A DNA stretch of 64,000 nt, taken from the NCBI GenBank assembly GCA_910588435.1, contig CAJUPL010000004.1, forward strand, positions 1 through 64,000, given 5' to 3'. Below are positions 51,431 through 59,272 of this stretch, piece by piece. A program made the position numbers and the translations under genes. The stretch's first letter is position 1. The number at the start of each line of letters is the position of its first letter. The notes beneath the pieces were generated by a model that was not told the DNA's origin, searched no databases, and saw only the letters and a list, made by a program, of their open reading frames with translations. This DNA is from an uncultured Eggerthellaceae bacterium. GTDB taxonomy: Bacteria > Actinomycetota > Coriobacteriia > Coriobacteriales > Eggerthellaceae.

Positions 51431-53302
51431 ATGGCAGATCTGGAAGAGACATCCACTCAGGAGACGGCAGAGCCAGAGGCTCCTGCCAAGAAGACGCGCA
51501 CGCGCACCACGCGTGCCAAGAAGGCTGAGGCGGATGATGCAGCGCCGGCTGCAGAGGATGCAGCGAAGGCGGAAGAGGCTCCGGTGAAGCGCGGGCCAGG
51601 ACGTCCAAGGAAGAAGAAGGAGCCTGAGGCGTCAGAGGCGCCTGCCGATGCAGATGGGGCAGAGGAGCCGAAGCCCAAGCGCGGACCAGGCCGTCCTCGG
51701 AAGGTGCAGCCTAAGGCTGACACGGAAGATGCCAAGGAGGCGTCTGATATGCCAGCTGAGGGGACTGGATCTTCCAAGGATGAAGCAGGCAGCGCACCTG
51801 AGGAGACTGCGTCTAGCGCGCCTGAGGTAGGGGATGCTGATGCTCCTGCATCTGATGAGGGCGAAGGAGCATCTGAGAAGAAGAAGCAGAAGCGCTCAAG
51901 CTCCAACGATCACAGGAACGGTCAAGACAGGAACAACCAGCGCAACAACAGGCACAACAATCAGCACCGCACGCGCCGTGAGCGCAACGGGCGCCAACAG
52001 CGCGAATACAAGCCAAGCGTCAGCAAGGAAGAGCTTGAGGCTTGCAAGCTGCCTGAGCTGCGTGAGAAGGCGGCTGAGCTCAAGATCGACGCATCCGGCC
52101 TTCGCAAGGCTGAGATGGTGGATGCCATCTATGAGGCGGTCTGCATCGCTGAGGGCTTCATCGAGGTAGAGGGCATCTTGGACATCCTGCAGGATGGCTA
52201 CGGCTTCTTGCGCACTAAGGGGTATCTCCCCAGTGAGCATGATGTGTATGTGGGGCTTTCCACCATCCGCCGCAATGGCCTTCGCAAGGGGGACATGGTG
52301 GCAGGCCAGACGCGCCCAGCGCGCGAGGGGGAGAAGTTCGCCGCCATCCAGAAGGTCACAAGCGTGAATGGCACGCCCATAGATGAGGTGGCGGGGCGCC
52401 CGAAGTTCTCTGACCTGACGCCCATCTTCCCGGATGAGCGCCTGGTCATGGAGCATGGCAAGGATACGCTCACCGCTCGCGTGATGGATCTGGTGGCGCC
52501 CATCGGCAAGGGCCAGCGCGGGCTGATAGTCTCCCCGCCAAAGGCTGGCAAGACCACCGTGCTGAAGGACATCGCGGCTGCCATACACGCCAACAACCCT
52601 GAGGTTCATCTGATGTGCCTTCTGGTGGATGAGCGCCCTGAAGAGGTCACTGACATGGAGCGCTCCATCCATGGCGAGGTCATCTCATCTACATTCGACA
52701 TGCCCTCTGACAACCATATCGCAGTGGCTGAGCTTGTGATAGAGCGTGCGAAGAGGCTGGTGGAGCAGGGGGAGGATGTCGTCATCCTGCTTGACTCCAT
52801 CACGCGCCTGGCGCGTGCTTACAACCTGGCGCAGCCCGCAAGCGGCCGCATCCTCTCTGGCGGCGTTGACTCAACGGCCCTCTATCCGCCGAAGCGCTTC
52901 TTGGGCGCTGCGCGCAACATAGAAGGTGGCGGCTCGCTCACCATCCTGGCGTCAGCGCTAGTGGAGACGGGTTCCAAGATGGATGAGGTCATCTTCGAGG
53001 AGTTCAAGGGCACGGGCAACATGGAGCTTCGCCTTGACAGGAGCTTGGCTGACAGGCGCATCTTCCCGGCCATCGATCCGATAGCCTCCGGCACGCGCAA
53101 GGAAGACCTGCTGCTGGATGGTCAGGAGGCGCCGCTGATCTGGGCTGTGCGCCGCATCTTGGGCAACATGAACAACACAGAGAAGTCCATGGACATGCTC
53201 ATCAAGTCCCTGAAGCGCACGGAGACGAACCAGGAGTTCATCCTGCGCACCGCCAAGCGCGCACAGACGCAAGCGCGCTTCGACGAGAATGCTGAGCTGT
53301 GA
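51431..53302 (+). CDS. rho: Transcription termination factor Rho with long disordered N-terminus
   Basis: 623 residues. The first 200 are low in complexity: acidic/Ala stretches, two AT-hook-like copies of KRGPGRPRK (near 54 and 84), and an Asn/Arg/Gln-rich tract (about 155-195). Then come the RNA-binding domain with GFLRTKGYLPSEHDVYV and the ATPase core with PPKAGKTTVLKDIA (Walker A), LLVDERPEEVTDM and LLDSITRLARAYN. Long N-terminal insertions are known in actinobacterial Rho and can affect RNA binding or condensate formation. Its stop overlaps the start of the S49 peptidase gene by TGATG. Confidence 0.95.
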   Translation: MADLEETSTQETAEPEAPAKKTRTRTTRAKKAEADDAAPAAEDAAKAEEAPVKRGPGRPRKKKEPEASEAPADADGAEEPKPKRGPGRPRKVQPKADTEDAKEASDMPAEGTGSSKDEAGSAPEETASSAPEVGDADAPASDEGEGASEKKKQKRSSSNDHRNGQDRNNQRNNRHNNQHRTRRERNGRQQREYKPSVSKEELEACKLPELREKAAELKIDASGLRKAEMVDAIYEAVCIAEGFIEVEGILDILQDGYGFLRTKGYLPSEHDVYVGLSTIRRNGLRKGDMVAGQTRPAREGEKFAAIQKVTSVNGTPIDEVAGRPKFSDLTPIFPDERLVMEHGKDTLTARVMDLVAPIGKGQRGLIVSPPKAGKTTVLKDIAAAIHANNPEVHLMCLLVDERPEEVTDMERSIHGEVISSTFDMPSDNHIAVAELVIERAKRLVEQGEDVVILLDSITRLARAYNLAQPASGRILSGGVDSTALYPPKRFLGAARNIEGGGSLTILASALVETGSKMDEVIFEEFKGTGNMELRLDRSLADRRIFPAIDPIASGTRKEDLLLDGQEAPLIWAVRRILGNMNNTEKSMDMLIKSLKRTETNQEFILRTAKRAQTQARFDENAEL

Positions 53303-54360
53303 TGACCCAGCAAGGTGATGATCTCTCACAGGTAGAGGACCAGTATTCGCAGGCCTATGCGGCGCGTGACATCCGCACGGGCGCGCCGGTCACATTCTCA
53401 GGTGGCGCAGCTCCGGCTGCTGCGTCTGCGGCTCCCCAGAAGGGGAAGGGAAAGGCCGCGGGCATCATCGTGGGCATCTGCGTGGTGGTGATCTTGGCTC
53501 TGGGCGCTCTTTCCTGCTCAGCTACCATGGATGAGCTGGAGTCAGCGTTCACAGGCGGCTCGTCTGATATGTCTGCTGCGGTGCCTTCCATCGCTGTGAT
53601 AGATATCAACTCCACCATAGATTACGACGGCAGCGCATGCTCTCCTTCAGGGCTCAAGTCACGCCTTGAAGCTGCGCAGGAAGACCCCCTTGTGGAAGGC
53701 GTGATCTTGCGCGTGAACTCGGGTGGCGGCGTTGCCACAGCGGGCGAGGAGATGTCGCACTTGGTGGCGCAGTTCGCGAAGCCCATCGTGGTGGTCTCTG
53801 AGGCAACGAACGCAAGCGCGGCTTATGAGATCTCAAGCCAGGCGGACTACATCTTCTGCGCGAAGACCACATCCATAGGCTCCATCGGAGTCATCTTACA
53901 GGTGACGGATCTCTCTGGCCTCTATGAGAAGCTGGGGATCAACATAGACAACATCACTTCCGCTGAGTCCAAGGATGCCGGCGCCAGCAACCGTCCTCTG
54001 ACAGAGGAGGAGCGTGCGTGGTATCAGGCCATGGTGGATGAGATAGATGCGGACTTCGTGCAGACCGTGGCGGATGGGCGTGGCATGCCGCTTGGCAAAG
54101 TGCGTGAGCTTGCGAACGGGCTTCCCTACACGGGACAGCAAGCCGTTGAGAACGGGCTGGCTGATGAGATAGGGTACTTCGAGGATGCGCTCCTGTACCT
54201 CTCACAGGCTGTGGGGTACGAAGGATCGCTTCCCACCATCAACTATGAGGTCTCTGAGAGCTCTCTTGGTCAGCTGTTGGATCTTCTGAGCGCTGGTCAG
54301 AGCTCGTCTTCAACGTCAGATATCAAGGCAGAGGGGATGTCGCTCCCAACCGTGGAATAG
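53302..54360 (+). CDS. S49 family signal peptide peptidase (SppA-like)
   Basis: 352 residues. A single membrane helix lies near residues 50-72, then the protease domain: VNSGGGVATAGEEM (near 135), the nucleophile in SEATNASAAYEISSQADYI, and the general-base Lys in SAESKDAGA. Usual family members have ASGGY around the Ser; here it reads ASAAY. A Ser-rich C-terminal tail follows. It digests signal peptides or membrane-bound peptides after export. It overlaps rho by one base and the next gene starts 15 bases downstream. Confidence 0.88.
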   Translation: MTQQGDDLSQVEDQYSQAYAARDIRTGAPVTFSGGAAPAAASAAPQKGKGKAAGIIVGICVVVILALGALSCSATMDELESAFTGGSSDMSAAVPSIAVIDINSTIDYDGSACSPSGLKSRLEAAQEDPLVEGVILRVNSGGGVATAGEEMSHLVAQFAKPIVVVSEATNASAAYEISSQADYIFCAKTTSIGSIGVILQVTDLSGLYEKLGINIDNITSAESKDAGASNRPLTEEERAWYQAMVDEIDADFVQTVADGRGMPLGKVRELANGLPYTGQQAVENGLADEIGYFEDALLYLSQAVGYEGSLPTINYEVSESSLGQLLDLLSAGQSSSSTSDIKAEGMSLPTVE

Positions 54361-54375
54361 CGAGGTTCTAAGCGC

Positions 54376-56415
54376 ATGAGTCGCACTTATGACACAGACG
54401 TCGTCTGGCCCTCAAGGGCCGTTGTCACAGCAGGTATGCCCTATGGCAACAAGCCGCTCCATTTCGGGCATATCGGAGGCGTGTTCATCCCGGCGGACGC
54501 GTTCGCGCGCTTTTTGCGTGACCGCATAGGCAAGGAGAACGTCCGCTTCGTCTCCGGCACTGACTGCTACGGCTCTCCCATCAATGAGGGCTACCGCAAG
54601 GCTGTTGAGGCAGGGGAGTTCGCAGGCACCATCGACGAATACGTCATGGGCAACCATATCCGCCAGAAGGAGACGCTGGATGCCTTTGATGTAAGCCTGG
54701 ACATCTTCGAAGGCAGCGGGCTTGGGAGATGCAAGGATGTGCATCAGTCCTTGTCCGAGAAGCTGATCGAAGGGCTGTATGAGCAGGGATATCTGCACCT
54801 TGAGGAGACGCTCCAGTTCTTCGATGCTGAGGCGAATACATATCTGAATGGGCGCCAGGTGGTTGGCCGCTGCCCCGTTCAAGGGTGCAAGTCTGAGCAT
54901 GGATACGCTGATGAGTGCGACATGGGTCATCAGTATGACCCGGCGGATCTGATCAACCCCGTGTCATCCATCACGGGCACGGTGCCTGAGATGCGCCCTG
55001 TCAAGAATTGGTACTTCAACCTGCCGGCATTCTCGGGATTCTTGAAGGAGCATGTTGCGCTCCTTCAGTCAGATCCTGAGACGCGCCCTGTCATCCCGCA
55101 GACGATAGATGAATTCTTAGCGCCGCCGGTCATCTTCGTGAAGAACGAGTTCTACGATGAGTACCTCTTGCTAGCTGATTCCCTGCCGCCTCACACCTTC
55201 CGCGAAGCCGAGAAGGGCAAGCAGAGCTTTGAGATCCAGTTCGAGTCCATCTCTGACAGGGACGTGGCGAAAGCGGCGCTCACTGAGGCCCAGATCCGCT
55301 TCCGCACCTCCAAGACGCTGGTGCCATTCCGCATCACCGGATCCATAGATTGGGGCGTGAAGGCGCCTGTGCTGGATGGTGTTGAAGGCCTCACCGTCTG
55401 GTGCTGGCCGGAATCCCTTTGGGCTCCCATCTCGTTCACCATCGCGCTCAATGATGAGCTGGCGCTTCCCCGCAACACTTGGCGTGACTTCTGGTGCGCA
55501 GATGACGCGCAGGTGTATCAGTTCATCGGGCAGGACAACATCTACTTCTATGGCGTGGCGCAGCCTGCCATGTGGGAGGCGCTGGGCAAGAGAGGCGTGT
55601 TCGGGGGACCGGATGCCAAGCCGCTTCGGCAGACCACGCTGGTTGCGAACCATCACGTGCTCTTCGGGAAGACGAAGGCCTCATCATCAGGCGCTGTGAA
55701 GCCGCCAACAGGGGAGGAGCTCTTAGAGCACTACACGGCAGAGCAGCTCCGCGCGCATTTCCTTGCGCTTGGATTGGGGCAGAAGTCAGTGGGCTTCAAG
55801 CCGAAGCCGTTCGACCCGGCGCTCACGGATGAGCAACGTGAGGACAAGCGCGTGGCGGACCCGGTGCTCAAAGAGGGTACGCTGCTCACGAATGTGTTCA
55901 ACCGCCTGGCGCGCAGCTGTCTGTATGAGGCGCAGAAGAGCTTCAATGGGAATATGCCGCTGGGGGCAGTGTCAGTGGACGTGGTGGACAAGGCGCATGA
56001 GGCGCTTGGCCGCTACGAGCATCTGATGCACTCCTTCGAACTGCACTCAGTGATGCAGCTTGCTGATGAGTTCATCAGGTATGCCAACAAATATTGGGCG
56101 GACAATATCAAGCTGGCCGCTGAGGAAGAGGAGGCCGGAAGCCCGAATGCGCTGGCGCACAGGCGCCAGGTGCTGCTGGATTCCTTCTATCTGCTCAGGA
56201 TCTGCACGCTCATGATGCACCCCATCGTGCCCAAGGGCTGCGAGGTCATCTGCGACTACATGGATTTCGAACCAGAAGCGTTCTTCAGCTGGAACTATGA
56301 CTTCAACGACATGGATGAGCTCTGCCATGCACATGAGATAGACGCTGGCGCTCATGCAGTCTGCGAACTGCCCCCGCGCTTCGATTTCTTCCGCAAGCAC
56401 GAAAGCCAATACTAA
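54376..56415 (+). CDS. Methionyl-tRNA synthetase-like class I ligase with a divergent KMSKS loop
   Basis: 679 residues. The N-terminal HIGH motif reads HFGH (residues 29-32); a zinc domain with CPVQGC and CDMGH follows; PVKNWYFNL and WGVKAPV match MetRS. The second signature, KMSKS in canonical enzymes, reads KTKASSS (about 432-438). The anticodon-binding helical domain follows without the usual C-terminal tRNA-binding domain. It may be the main MetRS with an altered loop, or a paralogue with a different job. Whether a second metG exists in this genome cannot be seen here. Confidence 0.8.
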   Translation: MSRTYDTDVVWPSRAVVTAGMPYGNKPLHFGHIGGVFIPADAFARFLRDRIGKENVRFVSGTDCYGSPINEGYRKAVEAGEFAGTIDEYVMGNHIRQKETLDAFDVSLDIFEGSGLGRCKDVHQSLSEKLIEGLYEQGYLHLEETLQFFDAEANTYLNGRQVVGRCPVQGCKSEHGYADECDMGHQYDPADLINPVSSITGTVPEMRPVKNWYFNLPAFSGFLKEHVALLQSDPETRPVIPQTIDEFLAPPVIFVKNEFYDEYLLLADSLPPHTFREAEKGKQSFEIQFESISDRDVAKAALTEAQIRFRTSKTLVPFRITGSIDWGVKAPVLDGVEGLTVWCWPESLWAPISFTIALNDELALPRNTWRDFWCADDAQVYQFIGQDNIYFYGVAQPAMWEALGKRGVFGGPDAKPLRQTTLVANHHVLFGKTKASSSGAVKPPTGEELLEHYTAEQLRAHFLALGLGQKSVGFKPKPFDPALTDEQREDKRVADPVLKEGTLLTNVFNRLARSCLYEAQKSFNGNMPLGAVSVDVVDKAHEALGRYEHLMHSFELHSVMQLADEFIRYANKYWADNIKLAAEEEEAGSPNALAHRRQVLLDSFYLLRICTLMMHPIVPKGCEVICDYMDFEPEAFFSWNYDFNDMDELCHAHEIDAGAHAVCELPPRFDFFRKHESQY

Positions 56416-56426
56416 CACCTCTTGCC

Positions 56427-56790
56427 GCGTCAAAAGCGTTGCAAGGACGAAGAGCGCGCCAATGCGCTTTTATAGCGGCCTTGGGGCGCTCATGCGCGCT
56501 CCCGCTTGCCTATGGGCGGCAAGGCACGAATGCGGTGCCTTGCCCTACGTCCACCAGAAGCATCCTCATGTCCAACAACGTCATCAACAAGAGAGGTCAT
56601 TCAGGTTGACGTAGGGAACGCCACCGCTCTCGTGGCGTGCCGCAACACAGCAACCCAGAATGCTAGCGCGTATGACCCAGCCCCAACCCTTAACCTGTGG
56701 GCGGCTGCATCTCCTCTCCTGTGGACGGCTGCATTGCAGCCGCAGTTGCCCGACAGGGCAACGTAACGCAGGCGGTGAGCCTGCGAGAAC
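56427..56790 (+). repeat. Composite hairpin repeat upstream of relBE
   Basis: Three parts in order. First, a module from about 56427 with caaaagcgttgc and inverted repeats around gcgcgccaatgcgc and gggcgctcatgcgcgctccc. Then the ctacgtc inverted-repeat element at 56515-56644. Then the left half of a seven-hairpin element at 56695-56790, with hairpins GGCTGCA/TGCAGCC, TTGCCC/GGGCAA and GCAGGC/GCCTGC. The whole 56427-56762 stretch is nearly repeated in direct orientation at 57458-57797, on the other side of relBE. Confidence 0.85.
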
Positions 56791-56813
56791 TCGAAGGCGA
56801 GTGTGCCTTGTTC

Positions 56814-56841
56814 TTGACAAGGATATCTTCCGGTCTAAAAT
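56814..56841 (+). promoter_or_regulatory. Promoter of the relBE operon
   Basis: TTGACA at 56814-56819 and TAAAAT at 56836-56841 with a 16-base spacer, the best promoter match in the window. A small inverted repeat, TCAACTATATTGA, lies at 56854-56866 between it and the ribosome site (TGAGGTG) and may be the antitoxin operator. Confidence 0.75.
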
Positions 56842-56879
56842 GAGTATACGATGTCAACTATATTGATCTGAGGTGCGAT

Positions 56880-57101
56880 ATGTCAAAGGTTGCTTCGGCT
56901 ATTCGCTTCGAGCCTGAAGAAAAGGAATGGATAACCGCTTTCGCAAAGATGGATGGCAATACCTTCTCATCTCAAGTCAGGCTTTGGGTGCTAGAGCGCC
57001 TGGAAGATGAATTGGATACACGTGATCTGGCAGCAGCCATATCTGAGGATGACGGACAGCGCATTGACTGGAGCGATGCAAAGCAGGAGCTTGGGATCTA
57101 A
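56880..57101 (+). CDS. relB: RelB/StbD-type antitoxin
   Basis: 73 residues. The N-terminal half (SAIRFEPEEKEWITAFAKM) looks like a ribbon-helix-helix DNA-binding domain; the C-terminal half is acidic (DTRDLAAAISEDDGQRIDW), as usual for the toxin-wrapping segment. It lies four bases before the relE-type toxin gene. It should repress its own promoter together with the toxin. The pair is flanked by direct composite repeats. Confidence 0.85.
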   Translation: MSKVASAIRFEPEEKEWITAFAKMDGNTFSSQVRLWVLERLEDELDTRDLAAAISEDDGQRIDWSDAKQELGI

Positions 57102-57105
57102 TCAT

Positions 57106-57378
57106 ATGGGTTTCAGGGTTGTCCTTACTAAACGCGCGCAGAAGGAATTGGCTGTACTGGATAGAAAGTCTCTATTGCTCGTTTCTGCAGCAATAGACAA
57201 GATTCAAGAAGCCGAGGATCCACGTGGGCTTTCCAATGCGAAGAAGCTTCGTGGCGTAGATGATGGATGGCGTTGGCGTGTGGGCACTTATCGCATCTTG
57301 GGCGTGGTTCGTGACAAGGAGATACTGATAGAGGTATTCAGGGTTGGCCACAGAAGAGATGTGTATCGAAATCTCTGA
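57106..57378 (+). CDS. relE: RelE/ParE-type toxin
   Basis: 90 residues. MGFRVVLTKRAQKELAVLD, then KKLRGVDDGWRWRVGTYRILG and EVFRVGHRRDVYR follow the RelE toxin pattern, which cuts mRNA in the ribosomal A site. The start at ATG 57106 is chosen because the antitoxin ends just before it; a longer frame overlaps the antitoxin. The family assignment is good, but RelE and ParE members are hard to tell apart by sequence alone. Confidence 0.85.
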   Translation: MGFRVVLTKRAQKELAVLDRKSLLLVSAAIDKIQEAEDPRGLSNAKKLRGVDDGWRWRVGTYRILGVVRDKEILIEVFRVGHRRDVYRNL

Positions 57379-57457
57379 GTCAAACATGACGCCTGTATAG
57401 GGATGTTCTGCTGAAGAAGAACGCCTGTCCCATTTGTTTCGGTCTTTGACATCCTTG

Positions 57458-57945
57458 CTGCGACAAAAGTGCTGCAAGGGCGAAGAGTGCGCCAATGCGC
57501 TTTTATAGCGGCCTTGGGGCGCTCATGCGCGCTCCCGCTTGCCTATGTGCGGCAAGGCACAAATGCGGTGCGTTGCCCTACGTCCACCAGACGCACCTTC
57601 ATGTCCAACAACGCCATCAACAAGAGAGGTCATTCAGGTTGACGTAGGGCTCGCCGCCGCTTTCGTGGCGTGCCGCAACACAGCAACCCAGAATGCTAGC
57701 GCGTATGACCCAGCCCTCAACTCCTAACCTGTGGGCGACTGCATCTCCTCTCCTGTGGGCGGCTGCATTGCAGCCGCAGTTGCCTGACAGGGCAACGTAA
57801 CGCAGGCGATAGCCTGCGAACACCCGGATGCCAGCAACTGGTCAGGCAACCCAGCCCGGCGCAGAACATCAATCCGGGCATTTCGGGCTGCCGCCCTCAT
57901 TTCGCTGTGCTGTCGCACAGCTGCGTCGGCAATGCCGACGCCCAC
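57458..57945 (+). repeat. Composite hairpin repeat downstream of relBE, with the clearest full element
   Basis: The first part repeats the upstream composite (module at 57458, ctacgtc element at 57548-57677). A complete seven-hairpin element follows at 57755-57945 (191 bp). In order: A GGCTGCA/TGCAGCC, B TTGCCT/GGGCAA, C GCAGGC-gata-GCCTGC, D central, then C' GGGC/GCCC, B' CTGTGC/GCACAG, A' CGTCGGCA/TGCCGACG. A second, shorter left end (gtgggcgactgcat) stands at 57731. No gene lies in 57379-58552. Confidence 0.9.
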
Positions 57946-57991
57946 TCTTGAGGGGGCGGGGTCATATAGGGGGTTGATGCTCTTTCATATG

Positions 57992-58153
57992 CGGGATATT
58001 CGGGCACCTTATCCAGGTGCGCCTCATATCCCGAAGTGCGCATAAGGACGATGCGCACCTACATCTGCTAGCAAGACTCCTCGGAAGGTCTCTGCGAGTG
58101 CATCCTGGTTGCTGCCCCAAAAGTGCTGCACAGGCAAAGAGCATACCTGTGCA
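57992..58153. repeat. Further hairpins of other types
   Basis: CGGGATAT/ATATCCCG (57992-58033) encloses GCACCT/AGGTGC (58004-58020). GTGCGCAT/ATGCGCAC follows at 58036-58058 and TGCACAGG/CCTGTGCA at 58127-58153. The caaaagtgctgca context at 58120 matches the first module of the composites at 56427 and 57458, but the stem sequence differs and still pairs. Confidence 0.6.
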
Positions 58154-58221
58154 CTTTGAAAGCGGCTTTCAACTCATGACTATGCAAGCATGCTCATGAG
58201 TAGTGGCCTTAGAAGTTTTTT

Positions 58222-58412
58222 GTGGGCGGCTGCATTGCAGCCGCAGTTGCCTGACAGGGCAACGTAACGCAGGCGATAGCCTGCGAACACCCGGACGCCC
58301 ACATCAGGTCAGGTCATCCAGCCTGGCGCAGAACATCAATCCGAGCATTTCAGGCTGCCGCCCTCATTTCGCTGTGCTGACGTACAGCTGCGTCGGCAAT
58401 GCCGACGCCCAC
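58222..58412 (+). repeat. Complete seven-hairpin element (191 bp)
   Basis: The same order and length as the 57755 copy. Hairpins A and A' are GGCTGCA/TGCAGCC and CGTCGGCA/TGCCGACG. B' is CTGTGC/GTACAG, with one changed base compared with its sister copy (a wobble in RNA). About 140 bp of unassigned sequence follow before the TM2-protein gene. Confidence 0.9.
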
Positions 58413-58552
58413 TCTTGAGGGGACGCCCTTACAGTCAGCTGCGTTCGCATTGCGAACTCCAACTCTTAGTGGACTGTAGCCCTGGTTGCATTGACAATGT
58501 CTACAGAAAGAGGGGGGCAAATCTGCTGGATATTCTCCTGAAGATCTGCTTG

Positions 58553-59272
58553 TTAGAGCCAGGCTTTATGTCCGATCAAGTATTCCTGTTCGAAAGTCTC
58601 TTGACTCATTGTCAAGAACTTTATTCCCTCAATAAGTGCAATAACAGCAAGAACGGGAATGGGAATGATCAGAATCCAAAGTACGACATTGATTATCCCT
58701 GCAGTCGTATTGCCTAGATAGAATCGATGTATACCTAGATTCCCCAAGAATAAAGCGAGTACCCCTGCAACAGTCTTGCTCTTCTTTTTGTCTGTTGTGT
58801 TTGGGGTTGCATATCCATGATTCGGGGTGGTTGATACAGCTTGTGAATAGTTTGGTGCTGCATGTTGACCATAACTCTGAACATGAGGCTGAGAGTAGTT
58901 CGGTGTTGCCTGTTGTGAATAGTTCTGCGCATATGGCTGACCAGAGTTTGTTGATGCAGGTTGTGAATAATCTGTAGTCGTCGGCTGAGAATATCCTGTA
59001 GCCGTTTGCTGGGAATAGCTAGCGGCTGGTTGTTGGGCATAACCTTGAGTGAAAGGCTGGGAATAAGCTCCGGCGGCAGGGGAAGAGTAGTCTTGCGGTG
59101 CAGTTAATGGGTGCGCATATAGCGTTTGTGTATTCTGCATTTGGTTCGGCTGGCTCAGATTTGGGCTTTGCATTGGCTGGCTGATGACCATTGCTGAGAG
59201 GTTGCCACCGCAAAACGCGCAAAATTGCGCTTCATCGGGATTAACATTATTGCAATTCCCACAAACCTTCAT
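58553..59272 (-). CDS. TM2-domain protein with zinc ribbon and prion-like YSQ-rich region
   Basis: 239 residues. Residues 1-25 hold CGNC and CAFC pairs (zinc ribbon). Residues about 60-155 are a low-complexity tract with many copies of (S/G/N/D)YSQ and related QPYAQ-type units, rich in Tyr, Ser, Gln, Thr and Pro, similar in style to prion-like domains of FUS-type proteins. Residues 165-225 hold the TM2 domain: KSKTVAGVLALFLGNLGIHRFYLG and a second hydrophobic helix. Its start overlaps the stop of the M48 gene (ATGA). AT-rich compared with the core genes. Confidence 0.85.
   Translation of the reverse strand: MKVCGNCNNVNPDEAQFCAFCGGNLSAMVISQPMQSPNLSQPNQMQNTQTLYAHPLTAPQDYSSPAAGAYSQPFTQGYAQQPAASYSQQTATGYSQPTTTDYSQPASTNSGQPYAQNYSQQATPNYSQPHVQSYGQHAAPNYSQAVSTTPNHGYATPNTTDKKKSKTVAGVLALFLGNLGIHRFYLGNTTAGIINVVLWILIIPIPVLAVIALIEGIKFLTMSQETFEQEYLIGHKAWL

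Noticed and set aside
56506..56766. Open frames inside the repeat clusters (also 7-333, 6729-7001, 57539-57727, 62944-63429)
   Set aside because: Their translations follow the hairpin repeats in any frame, have no ribosome sites and repeat between loci.
57007..57105. Longer start for the RelE-type toxin
   Set aside because: It would overlap most of the antitoxin end; similarity to RelE starts at 57106.
57458..57945. Integron-type attC sites
   Set aside because: They are palindromic and intergenic, but there is no integron integrase, no GTT core at the expected place, and the ends mirror each other instead of flanking cassettes.
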